From contig WOAB01000011.1 of the NCBI GenBank assembly GCA_027886185.1, positions 10,682,001 through 10,746,000 of the forward strand: 64,000 nucleotides of DNA. Direction: 5' to 3'. A program made the translations under genes and the position numbers. This DNA comes from Rheum nobile (Eukaryota; Streptophyta; Magnoliopsida; Caryophyllales; Polygonaceae). The first letter of the stretch is position 1. Each line of letters starts with the position of its first letter. Positions 43,582 through 56,150 of this stretch are shown here, piece after piece. Below the pieces are notes generated by a model, which saw only the letters and a program-made list of their open reading frames with translations, was not told where the DNA came from and did no database searches.

Positions 43582-44509
43582 ACATTAGATATAAAACACA
43601 TAACTATATCCATTTTATTTGTTTAAACTAGTTATGTTAATTTGCACGCCGTGGCCTTTTGTAGTGGTGGACCTTGTGTGCAGATGAACATGAAAATTAA
43701 TGAACTGCTACGATACAATTCTACTTATCGATCTATTAGCATGAAAATTGGTATACAATAATAATAAAATTTGGAGTTTAAGTGAAAAATACTCTTAAGA
43801 TGAAAAAAAGTAAGATGCACTATTGTATTAGGAGGAGGATGAATAGGGTATAAGTGGCATGACGTTACATTTTTTTGTAAAGTCGCGTTTTTCTAAATCA
43901 TAATTTTTTTGCTGATTATAGTGCGTGGTTGCATTTTGGTTTATATATTTATACTAGATGTCCACAAACTAATATTCGAGGTTTATAAATTTTATACTAG
44001 AAGTTTTAAACTAAAGTATACTAGAAAATCACAATTAGAAATTCACAAATTAAATTATATACTAGAGCTTCATAAACTTTATACTATTAGGTCCACAATA
44101 TATTATTAAAATGTATGTTTATTTTGTTTATCAAATATGAGCCTTTAATATATTTAATGTAAATTCTTAGTGTACTATATATGAACCTCTATTGTACTAA
44201 CTGTGAATCTCAAGTATAATTTATATTTATTAACCATGCATGTTTTATGTTTAGTATATCGTTATACATGTATAATAAATGAAAAACCTTAAATATTAAT
44301 TATGAGTCTTTTGGAGTACTAAATATGAACCTTAGTCTATGTGGCTCATATGTACAACTTTGACCACATTCATATTTAAAATATTTTTAATTGGTCTATG
44401 ATTCGTAGGTAGCATGTTCATACTGATTTTTAGGTTGAGTCTCCACCTAAAAATATTCGAATGGATCAGATCGAATTGTCAAATACGATCATGTTTTAAC
44501 ACGTCAAAA
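43582..44509. other. AT-rich spacer
   Basis: No gene is seen. At 43950-44110 a loose repeat around TATACTAG recurs every 30-50 bases and produces a meaningless 66-codon ORF. Confidence 0.35.
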
Positions 44510-44555
44510 TATATATGATGTCATAAATGGTGTAGGCTAGGGTTCAATACATGTG

Positions 44556-45392
44556 TGTTGAATCGTAGTGTGTTAGACAGGGAACGGTATGACTGTTCCC
44601 TGGACAGCGAAAATAAACAAAGATTCAAAGTAACAACAAAGTTCCCAAACGTATACTTGTATTATTAAGAATTGTACAATCTCACAAGTCTTCTCTCCAC
44701 CTATACCCTAGGTTACAAGACTTTGAGTGCAATCAACTCTCAATGACACAAGAACATAAAGAAAACCCTAAGTAATCAAGTACAAACCCGTACCTTGCAT
44801 TGAATCTCCTGATCTCAACCTTGCAATAAGCTCCTTCTAGTCTTTAATGTGATAGCTGAGATAACATTTCCCTAAGGTATCCTCATCTATATATAGTGGT
44901 AGAAAAGATCTCTTACCAAATTATCAAATAGTTAGCAACCCCGCTATATAAGATAACGGTGAAAGATTTTCTTTCCAACTAAACAATTCAGCTCATAAAC
45001 ACATAGTTTCCATGTAAAAACTTTCCTAAGACAAGATATTTTGCTCTTCTCTCTCTGAGTAGATCTTCAAATATGGTTTCCATATATAGTTGTCTTCACT
45101 TGGGAACAGTTGGCACTTCTCTGCGTTTACATCGTTCCGCGAACGCTGTTTCCATATATAAAAGTTTCCTTGTATAGGAACCACGCGTGCTTCATATTTC
45201 CAATTTGCTTCTCGCATAACTGTTCCGTGTATCCACACGTTCCATTGCATTCCCCTGCTTTCTCTTCTTCATACGTTTTCCATTGTTCCCTAATTCTTTC
45301 ATAAAACCTGAAACGCATAGGAACAACAAAAACCATAAAACCTAATAGTGTTTATCATCATCAAAACCAGACGGAACGTCAAATTTCCAACA
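44556..45392 (-). repeat. 3' LTR of Sirevirus-like element 1
   Basis: It starts TGTTGAATCGTAGTG and ends TTTCCAACA on the plus strand. The ORFs at 45026-45336 recur in the other LTR and are not genes. Confidence 0.9.
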
Positions 45393-45406
45393 ATTTCCCC
45401 CTTTTT
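45393..45406 (-). other. Polypurine tract of Sirevirus-like element 1
   Basis: The minus strand reads AAAAAGGGGGAAAT directly before the LTR. The same phrase borders the LTRs ending at 54070 (one change) and 61905. Confidence 0.85.
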
Positions 45407-45888
45407 GGTGATGACAAACCCATTCAAAAATTGTTCGATCAAAACAAAGAGTAATAAGCAAAAAGACATAAATCAGCATGCATCTAAGATCAAGTGTTAA
45501 GTAAAATTTCATGTCAAATGAATCAAACCAGTTCATACCTTCAAGTTGCATCATCGTCCCCCCTCATCACTAGCATCGTTCAAAAATTCATAAAGAATTA
45601 GGAACAATAAGACTATTACCTCTCTTTATTGAGTTCATCGCACAATTTTCCACACTTCCCCGTTTTGGCATCATCAAAGGATCAAAAGTAACCAGTGGAA
45701 CAATAAGAGCTAAGAAAACAAATTACTAGCAAATGATAAGTCTATTCATCTACCAGGGAATTGATTACAAAATATCAAAAGCAACTTGGCAAACAACATA
45801 AACAGATCAAAGAGCAAACAACTTAACAAGATAACATAGAAAATCCAAAAGAAGAGGGATAGACAGGCTAGATAGAAAAGGGGTCCAC
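45407..45888 (-). other. 3' untranslated region of Sirevirus-like element 1
   Basis: AT-rich. It carries another CTTCCCCGTTTTGGCATCATC phrase near 45655, matched at about 54341 in element 2 (CTTCTCCGTTTTGGCATCAT). No gene. Confidence 0.55.
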
Positions 45889-46125
45889 TCAAGACTCAGA
45901 GTCTTCCTTCCGTTCCTTGTCCTTGCTGAGGAAGTGTTCAAGAAGCAGCGACATGATGTTCTTAATTTCTCGCAGCTCAGCCAACATCTGGCTTTGCACA
46001 GAGCTGTTCCTTGAAGTTCCTTCACCAGGTTCGCGTTTGGGCACTTCGGAAGGAGGCAACGTTCCCTTATCATCCCCTTGATACTTCATTTTGCTAATGT
46101 TCACCATGTCAAGCTCAGTGACCAT
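45889..46125 (-). pseudogene. Remnant of the env-like ORF (C-terminal part)
   Basis: The 78-codon frame (MVTELDMVNISKMKYQ ...) resembles the C-terminal third of the env-like ORF at 62509-64000: a basic KMK, a Pro/Glu-rich stretch (LPPSEVPKREPGEGTS) and a helical end LAELREIKNIMSLLLEHFL. The N-terminal domain is gone. The run 46130-46822 between it and RNase H is non-coding and matches 56340-56740 of element 2. Confidence 0.55.
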
Positions 46126-46822
46126 GGGAACCTCGTCTTCTTCTCTTTAGACCTTCTTTTTATTTTCTTTTCTTTCTTATATTCCCTTTTTTTTTTACTC
46201 TTTTTGCAACAAAGTAGATGTTCCTCTCTGCAGTTCCATCACATCAACATTTAATTTCTCCTTCTCAGTGAAGCAACGTTATTCTGCAATTCTTGACGTT
46301 CCTCTGAACGTTCCCAGCACTGACGTTCCTATTCCCCCTCAGGCCAAGTCCCATCTAGAAGATTCCGAGATACTTGAGTGGATGGAAAGGCCGGTTTGGA
46401 TATTTTATGGGGTTCACACAAAATATCAAAGATATATCCAAACAAAAATATGGTAGGGAACAATGAAGATCCAGATAATGATTCCCAGTAAAAGTTGGCA
46501 AACAAGAGAAGTTCATTGGGAACGTTTACCTAGACCAAGGCTTGGGACAACTGTGTAACCGACTATCATTTTGGCTTGTAATGAGGGTGCAGATAATCAA
46601 GGCGGTCGCTTTGGGCTTGAAAGAAGATGTTATCATGTAAAAGTGAAGCACATATGATCAAGAATAGAAGCTGCAAGAAGTTTTTGATATAGTGTAACAC
46701 AAAGCACATAGCAAGAATAATAAACAAGTCATTTGCAAATAACATGCCACATAGAAGTTGTTCCCTAGTTTAAGATTGAACGATCTAGCCAATCACTGAT
46801 GGAATAGTGGAAGTGGAGTTCC

Positions 46823-47561
46823 TCAATTTAGAGAGATCATCCCAAGGAGCAACCTAAGATGCTCAAAGGGTTTTCTATCCAGTGCTTTGGTGAAGATATT
46901 TGCAACTTGATCTTCTGTCCTACAATGATCCATTCTAATGAAAATTTTCTCAACATTGTCACAAAGAAAATGGTGACGAATATCGATATGCTTAGTACGT
47001 GAGTGATGAACAAGATTTTTGGAAATGTTAATAACACTAGTATTATCACACATAATGGGAACGGTGTCAAGAGACATACCAAAATCCTCCAATTGTTGTT
47101 TGAGCCATAATACATGGGCACAACATGAGGCAGCAACTACGTACTCAGCTTCGGCGATGGAAAGAGAAACAAAATTTTGCTTCTTTGATGCCCAAGAGAC
47201 AAGACATGGGCCAAGGAACTGTGCCGTCCCGAAAGTGCTTTTGAGATCCACTACGTGACCGGCAAAATCAGCATCAATGAAACCCACTGTTCCTTGGATA
47301 CCAAATGCAGAAATGATCGTTCCCTTTCAAGTACCGCAGGATCCGTTTGGCTTCAGTTAGGTGTGACTCCTTAGGATTTGCATGAAACCTAGCACAAAGA
47401 CACACACTAAACATAATATCTGGCCTACTTGCCGTTAGATAGAATAATGACCCAATCATTCCTCTATGCATTGTAGCATCCACATTTTTGCCATTCAAAT
47501 CTGCTTTATCTTGATGTTTGAGTTCAACACAACTTCTTATGTTCCTACAATTTCTCAGCAT
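46823..47561 (-). pseudogene. RNase H region of Sirevirus-like element 1
   Basis: Two overlapping frames (47561-47274 and 47287-46823) give the copia-type RNase H: GMIGSLFYLTASRPDIMFSV, ILRYLKG, GFIDADFAG with the first acidic residue, SIAEAEYVVAASCCAHVLWL with the catalytic glutamate, and a late aspartate in CDNTSVINISKN. A frameshift near 47280 separates them. Upstream it is joined directly to the protease start, so reverse transcriptase is absent. Confidence 0.85.
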
Positions 47562-47628
47562 CTCTTATCTCCAAGGGCAACGGTTCCCTTAGAGTGTTGT
47601 TGAAGTGAGGTGAGGTGATCTCTAGTTC

Positions 47629-47700
47629 CCGTCATATGGCATGAGCATGCGCTATCAATGAACCACATGTTTTCCCCCTCACTTCATCCTGCATTTAGAA
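47629..47700 (-). pseudogene. Protease start of Sirevirus-like element 1
   Basis: The minus strand reads WFIDSACSCHMTG, the copia protease active site (usually DSGCS.HMTG, here with Ala). It is followed by LTSLQQHSKGTVALGD and then breaks off at the deletion. Confidence 0.75.
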
Positions 47701-47702
47701 AG

Positions 47703-48990
47703 TTAGTGTTTCGCGACCCAGGCAAGCTTGGCTTTACCTGGCCGCTTAGAGACAAAATAATATTCTCTAGGCTTAGCATGGAACATATCAGGAGATGTAT
47801 CATAATCATTCAAAACAACATTGTTACTTTTACTGTTCCTGCGCTGGGTCTGCTCTTCAGTAAACTTTTGTTTCTTAGCACAATTTTTCACAACATGGCC
47901 GTTGTTCCCACAATGCCAGCAAATCTTATAATAGTCCCCCAAGGTGTACTTACGGTTTGGGACATGCATTCTACGTTGCTTGGCTCTAATTGGGTTAGGT
48001 GTACTAGGCAAATTACCCTGGGATTGGATGAGGTACATCTTATGGGCAGGTTGACCTTTGTACCATGATTGATTTTCACTCAACCCATTCTCCAGAGTTT
48101 TCACACGTTGCTCTAGGTAAGAGTTCCTATCCTTAGTACTCTGGAGTTTCCTGTCTTTTAACTCTCTAAGCTCAGGGATGGTCAACTCATGTTCCCCACT
48201 CTCTTGTTTTTCACCATTGTAACCCAAACCATACTTGGGCTCTACAAAGGTAATCTCTCCTTCTTTAAGCTTCTGCTCAACAAAAATGGAGTAAATTTTA
48301 TCAATCTGGGCTCTCATCTGAGATAGTTCCCTTTCTTTGCTAGGAGAACATAATTCACGAGTAGCATCGCACTTAACACAAGGAACAACAGAGGAACTAG
48401 CAATTTTAGCAAGAGATTCATTTAATTCCGTGCATTTATCCTCAGCATCAATAAGATCAGTTTGAGTTTTCAGATTTTCATTATACATGCTCTTAATGAG
48501 AGAAATCAATGATTTTTTATCATAATTAACTAAGGACTCAAATAAGGTTTCAGGATCTACCTATTGTTCCTCATTGGATGATTTGAGGGTCATGGCACAC
48601 ATCTGGTTGTTCCCCCACGCCTCTGGCTCGTCATCATCAGAGTTGGCACATTCATCTCCCTAGACAGCAACAAAAGCCTTCTTTTTATTGTTCCCAGAAT
48701 TTTCACCATTGTTGTCTGAGTTGTTCCCTTTAGGGCACCTATTAGCATAGTGACCCTTTTCCTTGCAGTTGAAGCAAGTGACATCCTTGATGTCTCGTTT
48801 CTCACCATTGTTCCCATCATTCTTGAATGATCGACCCTTGCGATAGAGAGTTCGCATGGCTTTGGTGAGGAGAGCAGTTTCTGGATCTACACCATCCAAG
48901 TTGTCATCTTTGTTGCTTTCTATCATCTCAACATCTCTTTCAACCATCAAGGCAATGCCTTTAGGTTTGACATACTTGTCTTCTTCATCA
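47703..48990 (-). pseudogene. Second half of Sirevirus-like gag with two zinc knuckles
   Basis: After a frameshift near 48990 the frame gives the first knuckle CFNCKEKGHYANRC. TAG stops lie at 48660 and near 48561. A coiled-coil-like region (MISLIKSMYNENLKTQTDLIDAEDKC ... LEQRVKTLENGL) is followed by a second knuckle CWHCGNNGHVVKNC near residue 195 of the 268-codon piece, and a basic tail. Long gag with an extra C-terminal domain is typical of Sireviruses, which is one reason for the assignment. Confidence 0.8.
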
Positions 48991-49612
48991 TACCTTTGAT
49001 TTTTCCAAATACCTCATGAAGTGTGAGTTTGAGGGTATTGGGATTCTCTTTGAGAATTGCTTTACTCATCTTGTGTCTTGAAGGAAGTCCATCAATAATG
49101 ACAAAGATTTTCTCTTTGGGGAGAATTTCTTTATCATCAATATCATGAGCAGCGAGTCTGGTGGTGATTTCCTCAAATCGAGATTGATAAGAGGAAACAG
49201 TCTCACCATCAATCATGACGAAGTTGTAGAAGTCTTTCTTTGCTTGGAAACGATCAAGCTCTTTAAGATCCGAACTTCCCATGTATATCTGTTCCAAGGC
49301 TGCCCACATGTCTTTGGCAGTTGCACAAGAGTGCAATTTGGATGCATCTTCAGTGTTGATGGCGTTGTTGATAAACATCCTAGCCTTTGAGTTCTTCTCC
49401 ATGATTTTGAAATCATCTTGACTCCAGGGTTTAGTTCCTTTAAGCACTTCTTCTGCAACTTTCTCGTTACCCACCTCAATGACTCTCCAGCATTGATAGT
49501 CATTGCTCTTCATCCATTCAGTGAAAAGATCCTTCCAATGTTGGAGCTTTCCACCAATGGGAAGGAACGGTGGTTTGTTGTTCCCGATTCCAACTTCATG
49601 AGTGGAAGACAT
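48947..49612 (-). pseudogene. UBN2-type gag, N-terminal half (Sirevirus-like element 1)
   Basis: From the ATG at 49612 (MSSTHEVGIGNNKPPF). The upstream 44 codons of the open frame cross the primer site and LTR, so they are not used. The gag domain contains MWAALEQIYMGSSDLKELDRFQAKKDFYNF and LPSRHKMSKAIL. The frame shifts near 48990 and ends at 48947. The other half lies at 47703-48990. Confidence 0.85.
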
Positions 49613-49656
49613 TGTTACATGTGAATCTGAAAAGAACACACAATCTAGAGCAAACC

Positions 49657-49670
49657 TGCTCTGATACCAA
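49657..49670 (-). other. Primer binding site, initiator-Met tRNA type
   Basis: The minus strand reads TTGGTATCAGAGCAG beside the LTR, a full match to the usual TGGTATCAGAGC. Confidence 0.88.
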
Positions 49671-49671
49671 T

Positions 49672-50508
49672 TGTTGAATCGTAGTGTGTTAAACAGGGAA
49701 CGGTGTGACTGTTCCCTGGGCAGCGGAAATAAACAAAGATTCAAAGTAACAACAAAGTTCCCAAACGTATACTTGTATTATTAAGAATTGTACAATCTCA
49801 CAAGTCTTCTCTCTACCTATACCCTAGGTTACAAGACTTTGAGTGCAATCAACTCTCAATGACACAAGAACATAAAGAAAACCCTAAGCAATCAAGTACA
49901 AACCCGTACCTTGCATTGGATCTCCTGATCTCAACCTTGCAATAAGCTCCTTCTAGTATTTAATGTGATAGCTGAGATAACCTTTTCCTAAGGTATCCTC
50001 ATCTATATATAGTGGTAGAAAAGATCTCTTACAAAATTACCAAATAGTTAGCAACCCCGCTATATAAGGTAACGGTGAAATATTTTCTTTCCAACTAAAC
50101 AATTCAGCTCATAAACACATAGTTTCCATGTAAAAACTTTCCTAAGACAAGCTATTTTGCTCTTTTCTCTCCGAGTAGATCTTCAAATATGGTTTCCATA
50201 TATAGTTGTCTTCACCTGGGAACAGCTGGCACTTCTCTGCGTTTGCATCGTTCCGCGAACGCTGTTTCCATATATAAAAGTTTCCTTGTATAGGAACCAC
50301 GCGCGCTTCATATTTCCAATTTGCTTCTCGCGTAACTGTTCCGTGTATCCACACGTTCCATTGCATTCCTCTGCTTTCTCTTCTTCATACGTTTTCCATT
50401 GTTCCATAATTCTTTCATAAAACCTGAAATGCATAGGAACAACAAAAACCATAAAACCTAATGGTGTTTATCATCATCAAAACCAGAGGGAACGTTAAGG
50501 TTCCAACA
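49672..50508 (-). repeat. 5' LTR of Sirevirus-like element 1
   Basis: 837 bases, plus-strand TGTTGAATCG to TTCCAACA. Same structure as the left copy. Confidence 0.9.
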
Positions 50509-50777
50509 ATATGGAATTTGTCATATGTACGAATGATTTTAGCCTAGTGAGGGATAAAATCATGAAGTGCAAAATACAAACGCCCACCACGTAACTCTAA
50601 GTGAAATTATTTTGTCCAGCCAATACCAATGAGCTAAATTAAAAAGACCTAAAGCGTAATGAATTCCTCCAAACTCGAACGAGAAAACTTTGTGTAACGT
50701 CAAATTTAGATAATGCAAATAAAAGTCTCATCAACTTCATATTTTCCTTATAAATGAGTTATTTCCTCCGTGGCTAA

Positions 50778-51870
50778 TAAGTTGTTGTTTACACAAAGTT
50801 TACCGTCTATACTCGAATGCCAAATGATATTTTGCTCAAAGTTTATAAAAAATTTAAAAATTTCATCAATATATACTACTTTCTCTACGTAATTTCAACA
50901 AATTCGTAATATTTTGTATAAAAAAGTTGATTTCAAAATTTCAAAACCCATAAACCATAAATTTAAATATATTTTAACAAAAATAAGGAGAGATTTGATG
51001 AGTTTGAAATTAATTTATCTTGTCTCTTGAACAATGTGGAATGTAGATGGTCACATAGAGATCAAAGATTGTCGAATGCAGACTCCAAATCACCGAAAAT
51101 ATTGCCAAAAAGGTGTAAAGTTGTTGTATATTTGTTTTGTCCCTGAAATTTCCAACATAGAGAGATTAGATATAGAGGAGATAGTTCATTTTTTATTAAA
51201 GGGTTTGTGTACAAGTTTGGGTGAATTTACGTTTTTTAGGATTTGGCATAACAATTTCCTAATTAAAATTTTGTTATTTAAAAATAATAATGAATAATAA
51301 ATATTATTTCAAAAGTTGTTTTTTACACTAAGTCTACGGCCTATATTCGAACGCCAAATGAAATTTTGGTCAAAATTGACAAATAAATTACACAATTTCA
51401 ACAAATTTCATCATTTCTTATGACTTTCTCTACCTAATTTCGGTAAATTTGTAATATTTTGTTTGAAAAAAATGATCTCAAAATATCAAAACCCATAAAA
51501 CCTAAATTTAAAAAATGTCTAACAGAAATAAGGACAGTCTTGATGAATTTAAAATTAATTTATCGTGTCTCTTGAACAATGTGGATGGTAGATGGTCACA
51601 TAGAGATTAAAGATCGTCAAAAGCAGATCCAAATCACCGAAAACATTGCCAGAGAGATGTTTGGAGTTATTGCATATTTGTTATGTCCCCAAAATTATTC
51701 AACATAGAGGTATATAGAGGAGATAACCCATTGTTTATTGAAGGACTTATGTACAAACTTGGATGAAATTATGATTTTTCGTATTATTTTTGAACATGGC
51801 ATAAAAATTTCAAAATTAAATATTTATTAGGTAAAAAATAGAAATAATTTTGAAAACTTTTTTCAATGAA
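50778..51870. repeat. Tandem duplication, unit about 540 bases
   Basis: The order GTTGTT..TTTACAC, TCGAA(T/C)GCCAAATGA, GACTTTCTCTAC, CTTGAACAATGTGGA, AGATGGTCACATAGAGAT, AAATCACCGAAAA occurs at about 50778-51310 and again at 51311-51870 with substitutions. The 87-codon ORF at 51034-51297 lies in the first unit and is not conserved in the second, so it is not a gene. Confidence 0.75.
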
Positions 51871-52104
51871 AGAAAATTTAAAAATTTAAAAATTTAAAAG
51901 ATATAACATAAATATTTCAATACTGGACCGACGTTGATGGACCCTGACATATGCAATATATAGTAAAATACTCAAATTCCACATGTTTTAAACGTACCCT
52001 ACACCATTCATGACACCACATATATACAATTATGTTCTTGGACTTTGGAGAGCAAAGCTGGCTTGGAAAGCCATCATTCGAGGATCCGCCAGCCATTACT
52101 CGGG

Positions 52105-52514
52105 GACGCCATTGTCTCTTTGTGAATAGATTGATTGAAATAACTTTATTTACTAGCTTGATTGTTTCTTTTTGTTTTTACGAAAATCGGGTTTAACATA
52201 TTATAGCTAGTTATGTCGATCTTCTGGGAAATGGCCAAGCTATAGTTATGAGCATCTCAATTATGAGATAGATTTATTGAGAAGGTGACAAAGCAAACAC
52301 CAGAATTCCGACGCCATCTTTTTTTATGAATAAATTGATTGAAATAATTTCTTTTACTAGCTAGTTCATATTTTTGTTTTCCCAAAAATCGTGTTCCACA
52401 TATTATACATCGTTATGTCGATCTTCTAGGAAATGGCCAAGCTATAGTTATGAGCATCTCAATTATGAGATAGATTTAGTGAGAAGGTGACAAAGCGAAC
52501 TCCATAATTCACAC
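52105..52514. repeat. Tandem duplication, 205-base unit
   Basis: GACGCCAT begins at 52105 and 52310. Both units contain TTATGTCGATCTTCT, GGAAATGGCCAAGCTATAGT and GAGAAGGTGACAAAGC. No coding capacity is evident. Confidence 0.85.
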
Positions 52515-52616
52515 TTGCTGACCCTGAATTTTGTAGACTAGTCCCGAAGTGTAATTAAAATGATTCACGTTTTTCATAACAGGGTGACCTAATGGTCGAG
52601 TTTTAAGAGTCTATGT

Positions 52617-52739
52617 GAGCGTTTGGATTCTCAAAATAATATATTAAAATACATTATCTTGTATTAAATTGATGATTTAATACAATTTAATACAAAATAA
52701 TGCAATTTAATATATTATCTTGAGCGATCCAAACGAACC
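52617..52739. mobile_element. Short MITE, about 123 bases
   Basis: The ends are inverted over about 34 bases (GCGTTTGGATTCTCAAAATA and, inverted, TCGTTTGGATCGCTCAAGATA, both then ATAATATATTAAA). CTATGT flanks it on both sides (52611-52616, 52740-52745). The superfamily is uncertain. Confidence 0.55.
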
Positions 52740-52745
52740 CTATGT

Positions 52746-53120
52746 AATTTTTTGGATATTTTTCATTGCGCCACATAATAGTGTATGTTTATGGTGCGGG
52801 AACAAATTTTAAGGCGGTGCAAATACTATCCCTATAAATATTGACCATTTTGAGCGTCTTTTGGTCTGAATCAGTGAAAGTCGTCGACACAAAAGCTTGA
52901 AATACTTACTAGTGGTCTCAAAAGACACCAATGAAGTCGCAACCATGGTTATCGATACAGTCAGGCTCTATTGGATCCAGTTCCTTGGCCAATTTCGTTG
53001 TGGTGGACATGAACCTTGTATTGGATATATCCAATATTAATAGGTGGAATACTCCATGAGTGTATGACCAAAAGTTGGTTCTTGGAACGCTTGGGTTCAA
53101 GAGATTAGGTCAGGACGTGG
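52746..53120. other. Spacer without recognised genes
   Basis: A 60-codon minus-strand ORF (52918-53100) resembles nothing I recognise. Confidence 0.3.
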
Positions 53121-54070
<950 letters not shown>

Positions 54071-54083
54071 ATTTTCCCCATTT
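54071..54083 (-). other. Polypurine tract of Sirevirus-like element 2
   Basis: The minus strand reads AAATGGGGAAAAT beside the LTR, one change from the tract of element 1. Confidence 0.75.
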
Positions 54084-56150
54084 TTGATGATGACATACCC
54101 ATCTCAAAATTGTATGTAAAACACATAGGTCAAAACATCAATATAGTCAATCAACATCAGTTAATGTGCACGTTAAGTGCATAGTTCCCAGTTTTCTTCT
54201 CTCTTAGACATACCACAGTTCATACTTCAATTCGCAAAAATAAATTCGCCCAAGCAATAACATTGTTCAGAAGTTAAAAAGTATATGAAACAATGAGACT
54301 ATTACTTGTCTTGAATCAAGGTCATCTGACAATTTTCTTCACTTCTCCGTTTTGGCATCATTGATCAAAATTGAACAAGTATAGCATGCACAGTGGAAAT
54401 TTGTTAACAGTAAGATAGTTCACTAGAACAGCTTGGGATTTATTACATATAAGCATAGGGAATAAACGAAAAACAAACAAAGGAAACAAAGAATAAAAAA
54501 CGTAATGAACATGAGAAATTTAAATACATAAGAAATAGTAGGTAAGGAACAAAAAGCGGTCCACTCAGGTTTGCATAGCAGAGTCCTTCAACTCATTTTT
54601 TTAGGAGGAAGTCAAGATACAATGCAGGTTACCGTCAACTTCAACTCCTCTAAAATTCTTTGATTCAGACTTTCTCCATTGGAAGTCGCTTCCCATGGTT
54701 CCTTATTCTCAGAGGGTCCCTTAGTAGCTCTTCCCTTGGTATCCCCTTTTGTAGCGCATCTTGGATATGTTATTCATCTCCAAGTCTAACCCAAGTACTT
54801 CCTCAATTGACGGCGTGTAGAGTTGTTCCCTCTTTAAGATAAGATGCACCAACCTCGAAGACAACAACAAGTGGGGCTTTTCTGTACATATTCTCATGTG
54901 CTAGATCATGAGCCTGGGGAGGTCAATCTTCTATTTCTCCAACAACTTGTCGAGCAAGGTCAAGTCGGCGACGTTTATGGTATTCTGTTTCTTATGGCGC
55001 GGCACAACCGCCTTGATGATGGTGGAGTAAGAAGTCAAGATCAAAGTCTGATCGATGGTGGAGTAGGAAGTCAAGATTTTGCGAAGGACTCTCTGGATGA
55101 TCTGGTCTTTTGCTTTCTTGGTGTGGTTGGCGGAGGGCAGTTTAATGAATCACTAAGGGGGAAAACCCGACAATCTGGCAATGTTGTCGTTAGTGAGGAA
55201 CATGGACACATAGCCTATCTCCGTCGTTCCCACATGGACCTTAGTCTTGGCTCCTTCAAAATTCTTGTAGAACTCTCACACCCCAATCATATCCACCAAG
55301 ACCTTGCAGAGGTAGAGATTGTCTAAACCTTGGAAGCATAGTAACTCCCACAACTCCTCTTTCTCTGTGACTTTAAGAATTCTTCAATGATGATCAGAGT
55401 CGGTAATACCTTCTTCCCCTCTTTTGGTTTTGGCGCTGAGGAGCCTTCCTTACAACTGGCCACTTTCTTGGCTATTCCTTTGTCGTGGATCATAGTTGTT
55501 TCTTGATTTGCCTCGTCTCTCCAGCTCCTAATTAGTGTCGTCTTATTCCTGGAGTGGAGATCCCAATGGAGGCTCACATCCCATCGGTGATCTTAACCTC
55601 ATCACCACATCATCGTCTTCATCCATATCCTTCCTTCCCCTCTCACAACCCTTATTTTATGCCCTCCTCTTGCAGCTGGTGGTGGGAACGATGGGGAAAA
55701 TTGGGCTAGAGACGCCCAAAGTTTCCACTAGGGCCTTGATCTCCATCGGTTCCCTTTCAAGATTTCAAGAACATATAGGAAATGTCTACCCCAGCTCATC
55801 CTACCACGGAGGAGTTCCCTTTGCTTCCGACTTGGCCACCGCTTTAACCGCTGCTCCTGATTCCACATTCTCTTTGAAATATTCAGATTAGGCTAACTTC
55901 TCCGCCTCTTTGGCTATGAAGGTGACGTCTGGTATGGGTGGTTGGGAGGATTAGGTCTTGGCAGGAGTTGAGGTCGGGGGCCTTGCTTGCTTGAAGGGCC
56001 TGCAACTTAGCCAAGGTGGTGGCAATCTAAGCATCATTGAGCCCTTGAAGAGCAATGTCAGTGTTGGTGGCAAAAAGGATGGTGTTGGTTGATGATGTCA
56101 TTGGTGAAGATTGGCTTTATGATTACGTGTGAAGGAATGAGAGTTATGAA
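54084..56150 (-). pseudogene. Decayed env-like ORF of Sirevirus-like element 2
   Basis: No long frame survives. On the minus strand, pieces read HVGTTEIGYVSMFLTNDNIARLSGFP (about 55255-55170), then in another frame a region with VVPRHKKQNTINVADLTLLDKLLEK near 55015. This parallels LVPRQEHRNEVLITDAIYMDKVLSG of the intact ORF at 62509-64000. The plus-strand 160-codon ORF at 54844-55326 and the minus-strand ORF at 55323-55577 lie over this decayed gene and are not separate genes. Confidence 0.55.

Larger units (their letters stand above)
44556..50508 (-). mobile_element. Sirevirus-like Ty1/copia element 1, deleted
   Basis: Two 837-base LTRs (44556-45392, 49672-50508) are flanked by ATGTG (44551-44555) and ATATG (50509-50513), a 5-bp duplication with one change. 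Minus-strand order is LTR, primer site, gag with two zinc knuckles, start of protease, then directly RNase H, a remnant of the env-like ORF, purine tract, LTR. Integrase and reverse transcriptase are lost in one junction near 47550. LTRs differ at about 30 positions by hand count. Confidence 0.9.
44510..52026. mobile_element. Inverted-repeat unit of about 1.5 kb split by a Sirevirus-like element
   Basis: The left flank of the Sirevirus (44510-44555, resuming at 50514) and the right end at 51973-52026 are inverted copies of each other: both contain GTGTCAT(A/G)AATGGTGTAGG and ACATGTGGAATTTG. Only the right copy keeps ACATGTGGAATTTG unbroken, which shows the pre-insertion sequence on the left. 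This looks like a terminal-inverted-repeat element, though I could not assign a superfamily or a target duplication. Confidence 0.6.

Noticed and set aside
45026..45336. Paired ORFs repeated at 50142-50452
   Set aside because: They are repeated only because they lie in the two LTRs of one element; sequence is not protein-like.
54844..55326. 160-codon plus-strand ORF
   Set aside because: It is antisense to a decayed env-like ORF whose fragments can be read on the minus strand.
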